Positions 10,086 through 18,267 of a stretch of 32,835 nucleotides of DNA are shown here, piece by piece. The stretch is from Pseudomonadota bacterium (GTDB taxonomy: Bacteria > Pseudomonadota > Gammaproteobacteria > Acidiferrobacterales > Acidiferrobacteraceae). The notes under the pieces were generated by a model that did not search any database, was not told the origin of the DNA, and saw only the letters and a program-made list of their open reading frames with translations. Location of the stretch: NCBI GenBank assembly GCA_021777535.1, contig JAJYDN010000024.1, positions 1 through 32,835 on the forward strand, written 5' to 3'. Both the position numbers and the translations under genes were made by a program. Position 1 is the stretch's first letter. Each line of letters opens with the position of its first letter.

Positions 10086-11561
10086 CTAAAAGCGCTCGAG
10101 GCGCCCAAACGGCATGCGGCCGCCATGGACATGCATTCCGCCCGGCTCCACGCAGCGTGCCGGCGTCGGGATGGCCTTGCCCCGGTTGAGCAGTGTATAG
10201 GGATCGAAGGCCGCCTTCAGGGCGTGGAAGACCACGAGTTCTGCCGGAGAAAACTGGGCACACATGCCGTCAAGTTTTTCGACGCCCACCCCGTGCTCGC
10301 CCGTGATCGTCCCCCCCTGGGCAAGGCACAATTTCAGGATGTCATTGCCCAGCTCTTCGACGCGGGCCAGTTCGCCGGGGCGGCGCGCGTCATAGAGGAT
10401 GAGCGGATGCAGGTTGCCGTCTCCGGCATGAAAGACGTTCGCCACGGGCAATCCGTACTGGGCCGACAGGGCCCCGATCTCGGTCAGTACGCCGACGAGC
10501 GCGCGCCGGGGGATGGTGCCATCCATGCAGTAGTAATCGGGCGCAAGCCGTCCCACCGCCGGAAACGCGGCCTTCCTGCCTGCCCACAGAAGCGCGCGTT
10601 CGGCATCGGTATGCGCCTCCTCGATCGCAAAAGCCCCCTGTGCCTCAAGGAGCGCGCGCAACTGCCGGTGCTCGGCCGCACAGGCCTCCTCGCTGCCATC
10701 GACCTCAGCCAGCACGACGGCCCCGGTTCCCGGTGGATAATGCTGCCCGGTATAGGCCCCGGCCGCCTCGAGGGCGAGCTTATCCATGAGCTCGAGACCC
10801 GCCGGCACGATGCCGGCGGCAATCACGGACTGCACCGCCGCTGCCGCCTGCGCGAGCGAAGGGAATGCCGCCAGCACCGCAATCACACACTGCGGCCTGG
10901 GCTTTAGTTGCACCGTAACCTCGACTACCACGCCAAGGAGGCCCTCCGACCCCACGACGAGGGCGAGCACGCCGAGCGGCCCCTCGGCGGTTGGACCGCC
11001 GAATTCATGGAGAACGCCGTCAGGGGTGAACATCTTCACCGCCAGCACGTTGTGGAGCGTGAGTCCGTATTTCAGGCAGTGCACGCCGCCTGCGTTTTCC
11101 GCCACGTTGCCCCCGATCGTGCAGGCAATCTGTGATGAGGGATCGGGGGCATAGAAAAGTCCGTGCGCCGCGACTGCCTCGGAAATCGCCGCATTGCGGA
11201 CACCCGGCTCGAGCCGCGCCGTCCTGTTTGCGGTATCGATGGCAAGGATCCTGTCCAGGCGGGCGAGACTGAGAACGATGCCGTCCGGACGCGGCAAGGC
11301 GCCGCCGGACAGACTGGTCCCCGCCCCCCGCGCGACGACCGGCACGGAATACTGATTGCACAGACGCAAGATGGCGCCAACCTGCTCGCGCGTGCGCGGC
11401 AGCGCCACGGCAAGCGGCCGGACCTTATACAGCGTCAATCCGTCGCACTCATAGGCGCCGAGCTCCCCGCTCTTGACGAGCAGGCCGTCGCCTGGCAGCA
11501 CCTTGCGCAATGCGCGCCAGAATGCGCCAGGCAGTGTTGGAGACACCGGAAAACCCTCCAT
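10086..11561 (-). CDS. glcD: Glycolate oxidase catalytic subunit GlcD
   Basis: FAD-linked subunit that oxidises glycolate. The protein resembles E. coli GlcD along its whole length: YECDGLTLYKVRPLAVALP, VVARGAGTSLSGGALP (FAD pyrophosphate binding), ASDPSS-type YAPDPSSQIACTIGGN, GSEGLLGVVVEVTV, DYYCMDGTIPRRAL and the metal-binding histidines of VFHAGDGNLHPL and GEHGVG. The C-terminal tail MHVHGGRMPFGRLERF also matches. The ATG at 11561 (MEGFPVSPTLPG) gives 491 residues. The frame remains open to 11642, but that would run into the start of the divergent OsmC gene, 52 bases away. No strong ribosome binding site is seen. Confidence 0.94.
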   Translation of the reverse strand: MEGFPVSPTLPGAFWRALRKVLPGDGLLVKSGELGAYECDGLTLYKVRPLAVALPRTREQVGAILRLCNQYSVPVVARGAGTSLSGGALPRPDGIVLSLARLDRILAIDTANRTARLEPGVRNAAISEAVAAHGLFYAPDPSSQIACTIGGNVAENAGGVHCLKYGLTLHNVLAVKMFTPDGVLHEFGGPTAEGPLGVLALVVGSEGLLGVVVEVTVQLKPRPQCVIAVLAAFPSLAQAAAAVQSVIAAGIVPAGLELMDKLALEAAGAYTGQHYPPGTGAVVLAEVDGSEEACAAEHRQLRALLEAQGAFAIEEAHTDAERALLWAGRKAAFPAVGRLAPDYYCMDGTIPRRALVGVLTEIGALSAQYGLPVANVFHAGDGNLHPLILYDARRPGELARVEELGNDILKLCLAQGGTITGEHGVGVEKLDGMCAQFSPAELVVFHALKAAFDPYTLLNRGKAIPTPARCVEPGGMHVHGGRMPFGRLERF

Positions 11562-11613
11562 ACGCGTATACTGCACAGCATTCCTTTGCCGGGCAAGATT
11601 GAAGAGGGCATCC

Positions 11614-12057
11614 ATGAGCCATTCGCTTCCGCTGGTCACCATCGAGCAACTGCGCGATTACCGCTTCGCCGTGAGCTTTGAGAACACAGCCGGCTTTTGC
11701 ACGGACGAACCAGCCCCCACCGGCGGCGGCGAGGGCCCCTCACCAAGCCAGCTGCTCGCGGCGGCCGTTGGCAATTGCCTTGCCGCAAGCCTCTTTTTTT
11801 GCCTGAAGAAGCGCGCACCGCCGACAGACCCCATCCGGGCGACCGTCACCGGGCGCGTGGAGCGCAACGCACAAGGGCGGCTGCGCATCGCCGACATGAC
11901 GGTCGTCCTCGACGTGTCTGCCGCCGATCCGCGCTGCCTCGATCTCTTTGAACACTATTGCACGGTCACCGAAAGTGTCCGGGGTGGTATTCCTGTGCGC
12001 GTACAGGTCCGCGACAATGCCGGAACCCTTCTCTACGACGATGCAAATGCCGGCTAA
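11614..12057 (+). CDS. OsmC/Ohr family protein
   Basis: A 147-residue OsmC-like protein, a family that includes thiol-dependent peroxide reductases. Typical family features are GEGPSPSQLLAAAVGNCLAA, carrying the first redox cysteine, and the later cysteines in ADPRCLDLFEHYCTV, where the second peroxidatic cysteine normally falls. These arrangements support a redox-active member, though whether the substrate is an organic hydroperoxide cannot be told. The start at 11614 (MSHSLPLVTIEQL) has AGAGGG seven bases upstream. It is divergent from glcD with a 52-base gap that must hold both promoters. Confidence 0.85.
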   Translation: MSHSLPLVTIEQLRDYRFAVSFENTAGFCTDEPAPTGGGEGPSPSQLLAAAVGNCLAASLFFCLKKRAPPTDPIRATVTGRVERNAQGRLRIADMTVVLDVSAADPRCLDLFEHYCTVTESVRGGIPVRVQVRDNAGTLLYDDANAG

Positions 12058-12098
12058 CTGACAGGTATCCGGCAAAGGGCCACTCGGACTTTCGCTGG

Positions 12099-12128
12099 TT
12101 GCCCGCCGGGCCGAACCGCCGGTAGAGT
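12099..12128 (+). promoter_or_regulatory. Candidate promoter of the cold-shock gene
   Basis: TTGCCC (12099-12104) and TAGAGT (12123-12128) with an 18-base spacer lie upstream of cspA. A start near 12135 would leave a leader of about 55 bases that contains the small inverted repeat CGTCAG-CAAC-CTGACG. The pattern is moderate only. Confidence 0.35.
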
Positions 12129-12189
12129 CTCGTCGTCAGCAACCTGACGGACGGTCGACTCTTTTATTCTCATGAAAGGACACATGACG

Positions 12190-12396
12190 ATGCGAACGGG
12201 AACGGTAAAGTGGTTCAACGAGGCCAAGGGATTCGGATTCATCGCGCCGCAAGACGGCAGCCCCGATGTGTTTGTCCACTACTCGGCAATCCAGGGTGAA
12301 GGGTTCCGCAACCTCACCGAAGGACAGATGGTCGAGTTCGAGAGCACGCGCGGCCAGAAGGGGATGCAGGCCACTCACGTCCGTCCGGCACGCTAG
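12190..12396 (+). CDS. Cold-shock protein of the CspA family
   Basis: Small single-strand RNA/DNA-binding protein with one cold-shock domain, acting as an RNA chaperone. RNP1 (KGFGFI) and RNP2 (VFVHYSAI) are intact, and [17 protein letters not shown] matches family starts. The ATG at 12190 gives 68 residues and has AAAGGA nine bases upstream. ATGs at 12184 and 12172 are alternatives but sit too close to, or before, this site. The gene is single, followed by a hairpin shared with the converging FKBP gene. Confidence 0.93.
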   Translation: MRTGTVKWFNEAKGFGFIAPQDGSPDVFVHYSAIQGEGFRNLTEGQMVEFESTRGQKGMQATHVRPAR

Positions 12397-12414
12397 CCCA
12401 GACGACGCATCGCA

Positions 12415-12445
12415 AAGGAAAACAGGGAGCCTTCCGGCTCCCTGT
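12415..12445 (-). terminator. Intrinsic terminator of the FKBP gene, in the convergent gap
   Basis: A perfect 10-bp stem ACAGGGAGCC (12422-12431) / GGCTCCCTGT (12436-12445) with loop TTCC. On the minus strand the stem is followed by TTTCC, so it best serves the FKBP gene ending at 12461. On the plus strand it could slow cspA transcripts but has no T run there. Confidence 0.8.
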
Positions 12446-12460
12446 CGCTTGTCGGAGGAC

Positions 12461-13135
12461 CTATTTGATCGACCGCAGATGCATGGTGAAAATCAGGGTC
12501 GCATTCGGCGGAATCGGCCCGTTGCCACGCGGCCCATACGCAAGATGCCCCGGGATATAGATACGCCAGGTGGAACCGACCGGCATCCGCACCAGTGTTT
12601 CCTGCAGGCCCTGGATCAATCCCCGCAACGGGAATACCGCGGGCTTGCCCACCTTCTGCGTGCTCGCGAACACGTGGCCATTGATAAAGCTGCCCGTATA
12701 GTCGGCAACGACAGTCTGGCTTGCCGTCGGATGCGGACCGCTGCCCTGATGGATGATCTGATACTGCACGCCATCCGGCAGGACATGCATGCCGGGCCGC
12801 TTGGCGTTCTTTGCAAGGAATGCCCGGCCGGCGGCCTGCTCCTGCGTCGCCAGCGCACGGATCGCCGCCGCATTGCGTGCGGCCATTTCCTTCTGGAAGT
12901 TCTCCACCGCAGCCGCCATTTGGGCCGGCGGCAACAGCGGCCTCGATCCATTGAGGGCATCGCGGATACCCCGGGTGAAAATTCCGGGCTGTACGGGAAT
13001 GTGATTGTTGCGGACGTTCTCGCCAAACTGATAGCCAAGGCTATAGCTCAGCCGCTCCTGGGGGGACAGACCAGCCATGGCAGACGCCGTCATCATGCAG
13101 CCGGCAATCGCCAGGGCGATAGACTTCTTTGTCAT
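12461..13135 (-). CDS. Secreted FKBP-type peptidyl-prolyl cis-trans isomerase
   Basis: Mip/FkpA-like periplasmic folding helper of 224 residues. The N-terminus MTKKSIALAIAGCMMTASAMAG is a Sec signal peptide with likely cleavage after AMA. An FKBP_N dimerisation segment follows (LSYSLGYQFGENVRNN through KEMAARNAAAIRAL). The C-terminal FKBP domain has VVADYTGSFINGHVFAST, LIQGLQETLVRMPVGSTWRIYIP, HLAYGPRGNGPIPPNATLIF. The catalytic pocket sequences are intact. It ends at a clear intrinsic terminator and appears to be a single gene. Confidence 0.93.
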   Translation of the reverse strand: MTKKSIALAIAGCMMTASAMAGLSPQERLSYSLGYQFGENVRNNHIPVQPGIFTRGIRDALNGSRPLLPPAQMAAAVENFQKEMAARNAAAIRALATQEQAAGRAFLAKNAKRPGMHVLPDGVQYQIIHQGSGPHPTASQTVVADYTGSFINGHVFASTQKVGKPAVFPLRGLIQGLQETLVRMPVGSTWRIYIPGHLAYGPRGNGPIPPNATLIFTMHLRSIK

Positions 13136-13230
13136 GCACGCTCCTAGCTGTAGAAGACGGATCGCGGATTCGTCTAACCGCCTGCTCGGGATCCGGAAAG
13201 AGCCGGCGCGGTAAGTGTACCGGTACGGTC

Positions 13231-13271
13231 ATACAAAACATAGGCCCCCGGCACCGGAGGCGCCGGGGGCC
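13231..13271 (-). terminator. Intrinsic terminator of the superoxide dismutase gene
   Basis: A perfect 10-bp stem, GGCCCCCGGC (13243-13252) with GCCGGGGGCC (13262-13271) and a nine-base loop, is followed on the minus strand by TATGTTTTGTATG. It lies 17 bases after the stop of the dismutase gene. Confidence 0.75.
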
Positions 13272-13287
13272 GTCGATCGAACGGGCG

Positions 13288-13932
13288 TCAGGCCCCTTTC
13301 CTGGAACTCACCGTCGCCGCCAGCCCCACGTCGGCGGCCTTGGCGCGCTCAAAGCGCGCCGCGATGTCCTTCCAGTTCCACACGTTCCAGATCGCTTCAA
13401 AGAAGCGCGCCTTGTCATTGTGATACTGGAGATAATAGGCATGTTCCCAGGCGTCCAGCACCATGATCGGGGTGCTGCCCGTCGTGGTTTCCGACTGATG
13501 GTCGTGGATCTCCGTCGTCATCAGCCGCTTGCCGGCAGGATCCCAGACCAAAGCCGCCCAGCCCGACCCCATGGTGGTCATGGCGGCGTTGGTGAACTGG
13601 CCCTTCAGCCCCTCGAAGGAACCGAAATCACGATCGATGGCCTGCGCCAGGGCGCCCTCGGGGCGGCCACCGCCATGCGGGGACAGGTTCTTCCAGAATA
13701 GCGCGTGCAGGATGTGCCCGGACAGATTGAATGCGAGCGCGTGCTCCAGTGCCGCCACACGGGCGAAGTTCTTCGTCTCCTGCGCCTCCTTCAGGCCCTC
13801 GAGAGCCTGGTTGGCGCCGTTCACATACGCGAGGTGATGCTTGTCATGGTGGAGCTCCATGATTTTGGCGGAGATGTGCGGCTCCAGCGCTCCGTAATCA
13901 TAGTCAAGGTCGGGGAGGACATATTTTTCCAC
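13288..13932 (-). CDS. Superoxide dismutase (Fe/Mn family, archaeal-like)
   Basis: Cytoplasmic enzyme of 214 residues that converts superoxide to oxygen and peroxide. Family ligand regions are present: ELHHDKHHLAYVNGAN, FNLSGHILHALFWKNLSP and MVLDAWEHAYYLQYHND, supplying the three His and one Asp that hold the metal. The residue that is Gln in E. coli FeSOD (FNNAAQ) is His here (FNLSGH), and the whole NGAN and GHxLHALxW pattern recalls the tetrameric archaeal (Sulfolobus-type) dismutases. Metal choice (Fe, Mn or either) cannot be read from sequence. The start is GTG with AAGGAG six bases upstream; an out-of-frame ATG overlaps it. Confidence 0.93.
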   Translation of the reverse strand: MEKYVLPDLDYDYGALEPHISAKIMELHHDKHHLAYVNGANQALEGLKEAQETKNFARVAALEHALAFNLSGHILHALFWKNLSPHGGGRPEGALAQAIDRDFGSFEGLKGQFTNAAMTTMGSGWAALVWDPAGKRLMTTEIHDHQSETTTGSTPIMVLDAWEHAYYLQYHNDKARFFEAIWNVWNWKDIAARFERAKAADVGLAATVSSRKGA

Positions 13933-14101
13933 ATTATTCTCCTTCTGCAGAGGGTGTTATTGCTGACAACGGTACAACGAACCTTCGGACCGGGTGCGGA
14001 CCTAAGGATGACGCGCGCCTGGGCTTGCGCGCACCGTAGACACAAGGCACACGGACAGCCGTGCGCCCCGGTACCCCATATGGAGCCCGGCCCTGTTATT
14101 T

Positions 14102-14677
14102 TCAAGGATTTACCAAAAACCGTGTCCGATACTGCCCGGTCGCCGCATCGCGCACAAGATCACCGGACCGGAACGGGAACAGGCCACGCGCGCGATCGGC
14201 AAAATAAAGCCTGAGCGTCTCGCGAATGGGCGGGAAGGCGAGTTCGTCCCAGGGCACCTCATGCTCATCGAACAGCGCGACCTCCAGACTTTCCGTGCCC
14301 GGCCCGAAATCGAGATCACGCAGCCGCGCACGAAACATCAAGTAGACCTGACTTATGTGGGGCAAATTAAAGAGCGTGTACAGCCCCTCGATGTCGACGC
14401 GCGCCGACGCCTCCTCGAGGGTTTCGCGTACCGCCGCTTCGCTCGTCGTTTCCTCGTTTTCCATGAAACCCGCAGGCAGGGTCCAGAAACCGTAGCGCGG
14501 CTCGATCGCCCGCCGGCACAGAAGGACCCGCCCTTCCCACGTCGGCAGACTGCCCGCCACCACCTTGGGGTTTTCATAGTGCACTGCGCTGCAGCTCTCG
14601 CACACATCGCGCATGCGCGTGTCCCCCTCGGGTACCCGCCTCGCCAAGACCGCGCCGCATTCACCGCAAAATTTCAT
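14102..14677 (-). CDS. NUDIX hydrolase with N-terminal zinc ribbon
   Basis: A 191-residue hydrolase of nucleoside-diphosphate-linked compounds. The N-terminus has a zinc ribbon with CGECG near residue 4 and CESC near residue 27. The NUDIX domain follows with an intact Nudix box, GFMENEETTSEAAVRETLEE, carrying the metal-binding glutamates. This layout resembles NADH pyrophosphatase and ADP-ribose hydrolase relatives, but the NudC-specific SQPWPFPxS-type motif is not seen, so the substrate is open. It lies divergent from nrtR-nadA, so a role in NAD turnover is plausible by context. Confidence 0.88.
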   Translation of the reverse strand: MKFCGECGAVLARRVPEGDTRMRDVCESCSAVHYENPKVVAGSLPTWEGRVLLCRRAIEPRYGFWTLPAGFMENEETTSEAAVRETLEEASARVDIEGLYTLFNLPHISQVYLMFRARLRDLDFGPGTESLEVALFDEHEVPWDELAFPPIRETLRLYFADRARGLFPFRSGDLVRDAATGQYRTRFLVNP

Positions 14678-14733
14678 GGCGCCATTCTAGCGCGACTTCT
14701 GCTGAAGCTCATGCCCTTCTGGCAGGACACGCC

Positions 14734-14759
14734 AAAAAAACGGACTCCGCATGAGTCCG
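14734..14759 (-). terminator. Terminator-like hairpin upstream of the NUDIX gene
   Basis: CGGACTC (14741-14747) and GAGTCCG (14753-14759) with loop CGCAT are followed on the minus strand by seven T residues (14740-14734). It has classical terminator form, but no minus-strand gene lies upstream. It might stop antisense RNA coming from nrtR-nadA or attenuate a transcript entering the NUDIX gene. Confidence 0.65.
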
Positions 14760-14778
14760 GCGGTTCCCGCCCCGGGGG

Positions 14779-14807
14779 TTGACCCCCGCAAGCGGGCGGC
14801 GTAGCGT
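14779..14807 (+). promoter_or_regulatory. Candidate nrtR-nadA promoter giving leaderless mRNA
   Basis: TTGACC (14779-14784) and TAGCGT (14802-14807) are 17 bases apart. A start six to seven bases after the -10 falls on the A of the nrtR ATG at 14814. No Shine-Dalgarno sequence precedes that ATG, in agreement with a leaderless transcript. The -10 match is only 3 of 6. Confidence 0.45.
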
Positions 14808-14828
14808 TCGTGTATGAGTGACACTAAC
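14806..14828. promoter_or_regulatory. Candidate NrtR operator
   Basis: An inverted repeat GTTCGTGT (14806-14813), seven bases, ACACTAAC (14821-14828), with 7 of 8 arm positions symmetric. Known NrtR sites in proteobacteria are palindromes built on TTAGTGT/ACACTAA, so this fits. It covers the -10 edge, the predicted start of transcription and the nrtR start codon, which suits autorepression. Confidence 0.6.
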
Positions 14829-15461
14829 ACAAAAGGGCCGGCGACAGCCGTGGTGCTTTTTACCATGGATCGCGCCCTCAAAGTCCTGCTCGCCGCCACC
14901 GCCGGCGGCTGGCAGTTGCCGTCTGGCCCGGTCGCTGCGGGCGAAACGCTGGCCGCATGCGCAAAAAGGACATTGGAACAATCCGTACGGCAGGCCGATA
15001 TCTACCTGGAGCAGCTCTACACCTTCGATGGAGCAACCCTTGGAACGTACGATACCGGCATCCTGGTCGCCTATTACGCACTGGCCCCCTTGAACCGCGC
15101 CGGCGTTCTGCATCGCGATAGCCGCTGGTTCCCGCTGGCGGAACACCCCCCTCTGCCGGATGGCCAGGATCGGGTCGTCACTTGCGCAAGCGACAGACTG
15201 GTGGCAAAACTCGCCTATACGACGATTGCACACCAGTTCCTGCCGGATCAATTTACGCTGGCCGAACTCCAGTCGGTGTACGAGGCCATCAGCCAACAGC
15301 CGCTGGACAAGCGCAATTTCCGCCGACGCCTGCAGGCCTCGGACCATCTCGTAGAAACCGGCGGCATCCGGCGCGACGGCCGACACAGGCCGGCCCGCCT
15401 CTATCGGTTACGTCAACCCGACAAGGTGACCACTTTGAAGCAAGGAAGTGCGGGCAAATGA
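14814..15461 (+). CDS. nrtR: NrtR family NUDIX-related transcriptional regulator of NAD metabolism
   Basis: A 215-residue regulator with an N-terminal NUDIX-like ligand domain (about 10-145) and a C-terminal winged helix (about 150-205). The Nudix box is degenerate: after [19 protein letters not shown] the catalytic RExxEE glutamates are missing, as is typical of NrtR proteins that sense ADP-ribose-type ligands rather than hydrolyse them. The DNA-binding part, [13 protein letters not shown] then [14 protein letters not shown] and [14 protein letters not shown], matches NrtR. It overlaps nadA by four bases (ATGA), so the two are one operon, and a palindrome at its start codon could be its own operator. 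It is likely a repressor of NAD synthesis genes. Confidence 0.88.
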   Translation: MSDTNTKGPATAVVLFTMDRALKVLLAATAGGWQLPSGPVAAGETLAACAKRTLEQSVRQADIYLEQLYTFDGATLGTYDTGILVAYYALAPLNRAGVLHRDSRWFPLAEHPPLPDGQDRVVTCASDRLVAKLAYTTIAHQFLPDQFTLAELQSVYEAISQQPLDKRNFRRRLQASDHLVETGGIRRDGRHRPARLYRLRQPDKVTTLKQGSAGK

Positions 15462-16495
15462 ACATGAGCCAGCCTCTCGTCCGCGGCATGCCCGATACGG
15501 CGCTGGACCGCGCGCGCCAGATCCACCGCATCAAGGCGCTCCTGAAGAAGGAGGATGCGGTACTGGTCGCGCACTACTATACGGACGCCGATCTGCAGGC
15601 ATTGGCGGAGGAAACCGGGGGCTACGTATCCGATTCCCTCGACATGGCCCGTTTTGGCCATGATCACCCCGCCAGCACACTGGTCGTTGCGGGCGTGCGC
15701 TTCATGGGGGAAACGGCCAAGATCCTGAACCCGGAAAAGCGCGTACTCATGCCGACCCTCGATGCCACCTGCTCGCTCGACGAAGGCTGCTCCGCACGCG
15801 AATTCATTCCCTACTGCGATGCCCACCCCGACAGGACGGTCGTCGTGTACGCCAACACCAGCGCCGAGGTCAAGGCGCGCGCCGATTGGGTGGTGACATC
15901 GAGCATCGCCATGCAAGTCGTCCGCCATTTGACCGCGCAGGGCCAGAAGATCCTGTGGGCGCCCGACCGCCACCTGGGCGACTACGTCCGCCGGGAAACG
16001 GGCGCTGACATGCTGATATGGCAAGGCTCCTGTGTCGTGCACGAAGAGTTTCGCCGGGAAGCGCTCCTCGAACTGAAGCGCCGCCATCCCCATGCCGACG
16101 TGCTGGCCCACCCGGAATCGCCGGCATCGGTGCTGGCCGAAGCCGACATGGTGGGCTCGACATCCGCCATGATCGAAGCGGCCCGTACCCGGACGGCCAG
16201 GAGTTTCATCGTGGCAACCGATCACGGCATTCTCTACAAGATGCGCCAGGCGGCGCCCGACAAGGAATTTCTCGAGGCGCCCACGGGCGGCCACGGGGCC
16301 ACCTGCAAATCCTGCGCGCACTGCCCGTGGATGGCCATGAACAGCCTCACGACGCTGGAACAGGTTTTGCGCCACGGGAAACCCGAGATCACGATCCCCG
16401 AACCGGTCCGCGCCGCCGCACTCCAGTCGGTCGAGCGCATGCTCGCCTTCGCCGCCGATCAGCGCAAACCCGTACTGGGGCTCGGTAACACCTAG
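15458..16495 (+). CDS. nadA: Quinolinate synthase
   Basis: 4Fe-4S enzyme that condenses iminoaspartate with dihydroxyacetone phosphate to quinolinate in de novo NAD synthesis. The 345-residue product contains [34 protein letters not shown] and the three cluster cysteines in [21 protein letters not shown] and the final [14 protein letters not shown] region. The substrate histidine and serine stretches, such as [22 protein letters not shown], are intact. It starts inside the nrtR stop codon region (ATGA overlap) with AAGGAAG upstream. A second in-frame ATG two codons on is possible. Neither nadB nor nadC is in this window, so the pathway is split in the genome. Confidence 0.97.
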   Translation: MNMSQPLVRGMPDTALDRARQIHRIKALLKKEDAVLVAHYYTDADLQALAEETGGYVSDSLDMARFGHDHPASTLVVAGVRFMGETAKILNPEKRVLMPTLDATCSLDEGCSAREFIPYCDAHPDRTVVVYANTSAEVKARADWVVTSSIAMQVVRHLTAQGQKILWAPDRHLGDYVRRETGADMLIWQGSCVVHEEFRREALLELKRRHPHADVLAHPESPASVLAEADMVGSTSAMIEAARTRTARSFIVATDHGILYKMRQAAPDKEFLEAPTGGHGATCKSCAHCPWMAMNSLTTLEQVLRHGKPEITIPEPVRAAALQSVERMLAFAADQRKPVLGLGNT

Positions 16496-16541
16496 ACATT
16501 GACCTCTTACGCGCACGGCAGATGCCGCATACTCTGGCCGC

Positions 16542-17420
16542 ATGGCGACACACGATCAGATGAAATCGCCCCGTGGGAACCTGACGCACCGTGGCATCAG
16601 GGACCTCGTTGTGCGTGTCGCAAAGACGGCTGACGACTGCGAACTCACCGGCTATAGCGCGCAGCTCGCCTATTATTTTTTTCTGTCGCTGTTTCCCGCC
16701 CTGCTCTTTCTCACCACGCTAATTGGCTATCTCCCCATGGCGCACCACCACACCGTGCTCCTCGGTTTTCTGGGCCGCATACTGCCTGCGCAAGCCATGC
16801 TGCTGGTCCGCCGCAACCTCGAAAGCCTCGTACACACGCACAAGGGCGGTCTTTTATCGTTTAGCGCGCTGTTTGCCCTCTATAGCGCCGGCAACGCCGT
16901 CATCGCCATAGCCGCCGCCCTCAATCGCGTCTTTGGCGTACACGAGAAACGGCCCTACTGGCGGGTGTGGGCGGTAGCCGTGATGCTGATCATCGCACTG
17001 GCGATCCTGCTGCTGGTGGCGGTGACCCTTTTCTTCTTCGGACCGTGGCTCGTCACCATGCTGGCCACGCAGTTTGGGTGGGCGCTTGTGCCGGCCGTGC
17101 TCGACGTCGTGCGCTGGCCGGTCATTCTGGGCGCGCTCATCATGGCAACGGCGCTCGTCTATCATTTCGCGCCCGATGTCCGCCAGGAATGGCGCTGGGT
17201 TTCGCCGGGTGTTGTCTTCTCGGTCTCCGGCTGGCTCGCCGCCTCCGCGCTCTTTGCGTTCTATGTGGATCATTTCGGATCCTACAACCGCATGTACGGC
17301 TCGATAGGCGCGGTCATCGTCCTGCTGACATGGATGTACTTGAGCGGTCTTGTGCTGCTCGTCGGCGGCGGCATCAACGCCGTACTGGCCGGGGCCCACG
17401 ACCCTTCCGGGCACCGGTAG
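16542..17420 (+). CDS. YihY/virulence factor BrkB family membrane protein
   Basis: A 292-residue inner-membrane protein with about six hydrophobic helices, beginning near AYYFFLSLFPALLFLTTLIGYLP. Family marks include SAQLAYYFFLSLFPAL, SAGNAVIAIAAALNRVFGV, WRWVSPGVVFSVSGWL and SYNRMYGSIGAVIVLLTWMYLSG, which correspond to the YihY/RbnA signature. The older RNase BN name for this family is incorrect; its transport substrate is not known. It ends four bases from the convergent chaperedoxin gene, leaving no room for a separate terminator. Confidence 0.92.
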   Translation: MATHDQMKSPRGNLTHRGIRDLVVRVAKTADDCELTGYSAQLAYYFFLSLFPALLFLTTLIGYLPMAHHHTVLLGFLGRILPAQAMLLVRRNLESLVHTHKGGLLSFSALFALYSAGNAVIAIAAALNRVFGVHEKRPYWRVWAVAVMLIIALAILLLVAVTLFFFGPWLVTMLATQFGWALVPAVLDVVRWPVILGALIMATALVYHFAPDVRQEWRWVSPGVVFSVSGWLAASALFAFYVDHFGSYNRMYGSIGAVIVLLTWMYLSGLVLLVGGGINAVLAGAHDPSGHR

Positions 17421-17424
17421 CTTG

Positions 17425-18264
17425 TCAGTACCCGGCGCGCTGCAATGCCTCCTGCAAAAGCAGGCGTGCCGCGGCCGGCAATTGCGGCAGGGACGCTACG
17501 GCTTGTGCCGCATGTACCCCGAGCCCGCCGCCGAAATCGGGGACGGCCGCCACCAGTTGCCCAAGATGACGGGCGGCACCCGCGTAATCGTCTTGCTGCA
17601 AAGCAAGGCCGGCTGCGGTAAAGAGGAGTTCGGGATCAGGGGACGCCGCCAGGGCCGATGCAATGGCCCGTGGATCGGCGCGCAGGGCGCGGGTGATGAG
17701 GCTCAGATGGGCATGCAAGTCTGCCGTTTCGGCGGAGCGAACCGGAACCGGAACGGTCTCCAGCAGAGCGAGCGCCTCTTCAGGCCGTCCATCGAGCACA
17801 AGCAGCTTGGCCACCCGCAGGGCGGCCGCCGGATCTTCCGGACGCTCCAGAGCGGCTTCGGCAGCCAGCGTCACCGCCTGGCCGACATCGCCGCGCACAT
17901 AAGCCTGATCGGCTCCATCCGGCATCTGCGCATGACGACCGAGAAATGCGCGCAACGCCGCTTCCGGCTCGACCCCCTGGAGACGGTCCACCACGACACC
18001 CTCGCGAAACACCTGGGTCATGGGCAGGGCCCGGACACCGAGCCGAACGGCGAGTTGCGGATATTCATCGACGTTCACCATCACGCCGAGTACGCGTCCG
18101 CCATACTCGCCGAGTACGCGCACGAGGCGCGGCATCAGCACCATGCAGGGCCCGGCATGCGGTGACCAGAAGTTGACGAGAACCGGCCCCCGCCGGGAGT
18201 TTTCCAGAACGACGCGGCTGAAATTGTCGGCCGTACCGTCCACTACATAGTGCAGAATGGCCAT
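17425..18264 (-). CDS. CnoX/YbbN-like thioredoxin-fold chaperedoxin
   Basis: A 279-residue protein with a thioredoxin domain (about 1-110) and a C-terminal TPR-like helical part. The active-site region reads NFWSPHAGPCMVLMP: the first cysteine of CGPC is Ala, leaving only the second, so it cannot act as a classical disulfide reductase. E. coli CnoX (YbbN) also has a single-cysteine site (SQHC) and works as a holdase that hands clients to GroEL/ES and DnaK. VRALPMTQVFREGVVVDRLQG keeps the cis-proline loop. The start is four bases after the stop of a small exported-protein gene, so the pair is probably one operon. Confidence 0.85.
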   Translation of the reverse strand: MAILHYVVDGTADNFSRVVLENSRRGPVLVNFWSPHAGPCMVLMPRLVRVLGEYGGRVLGVMVNVDEYPQLAVRLGVRALPMTQVFREGVVVDRLQGVEPEAALRAFLGRHAQMPDGADQAYVRGDVGQAVTLAAEAALERPEDPAAALRVAKLLVLDGRPEEALALLETVPVPVRSAETADLHAHLSLITRALRADPRAIASALAASPDPELLFTAAGLALQQDDYAGAARHLGQLVAAVPDFGGGLGVHAAQAVASLPQLPAAARLLLQEALQRAGY

Positions 18265-18267
18265 GGG

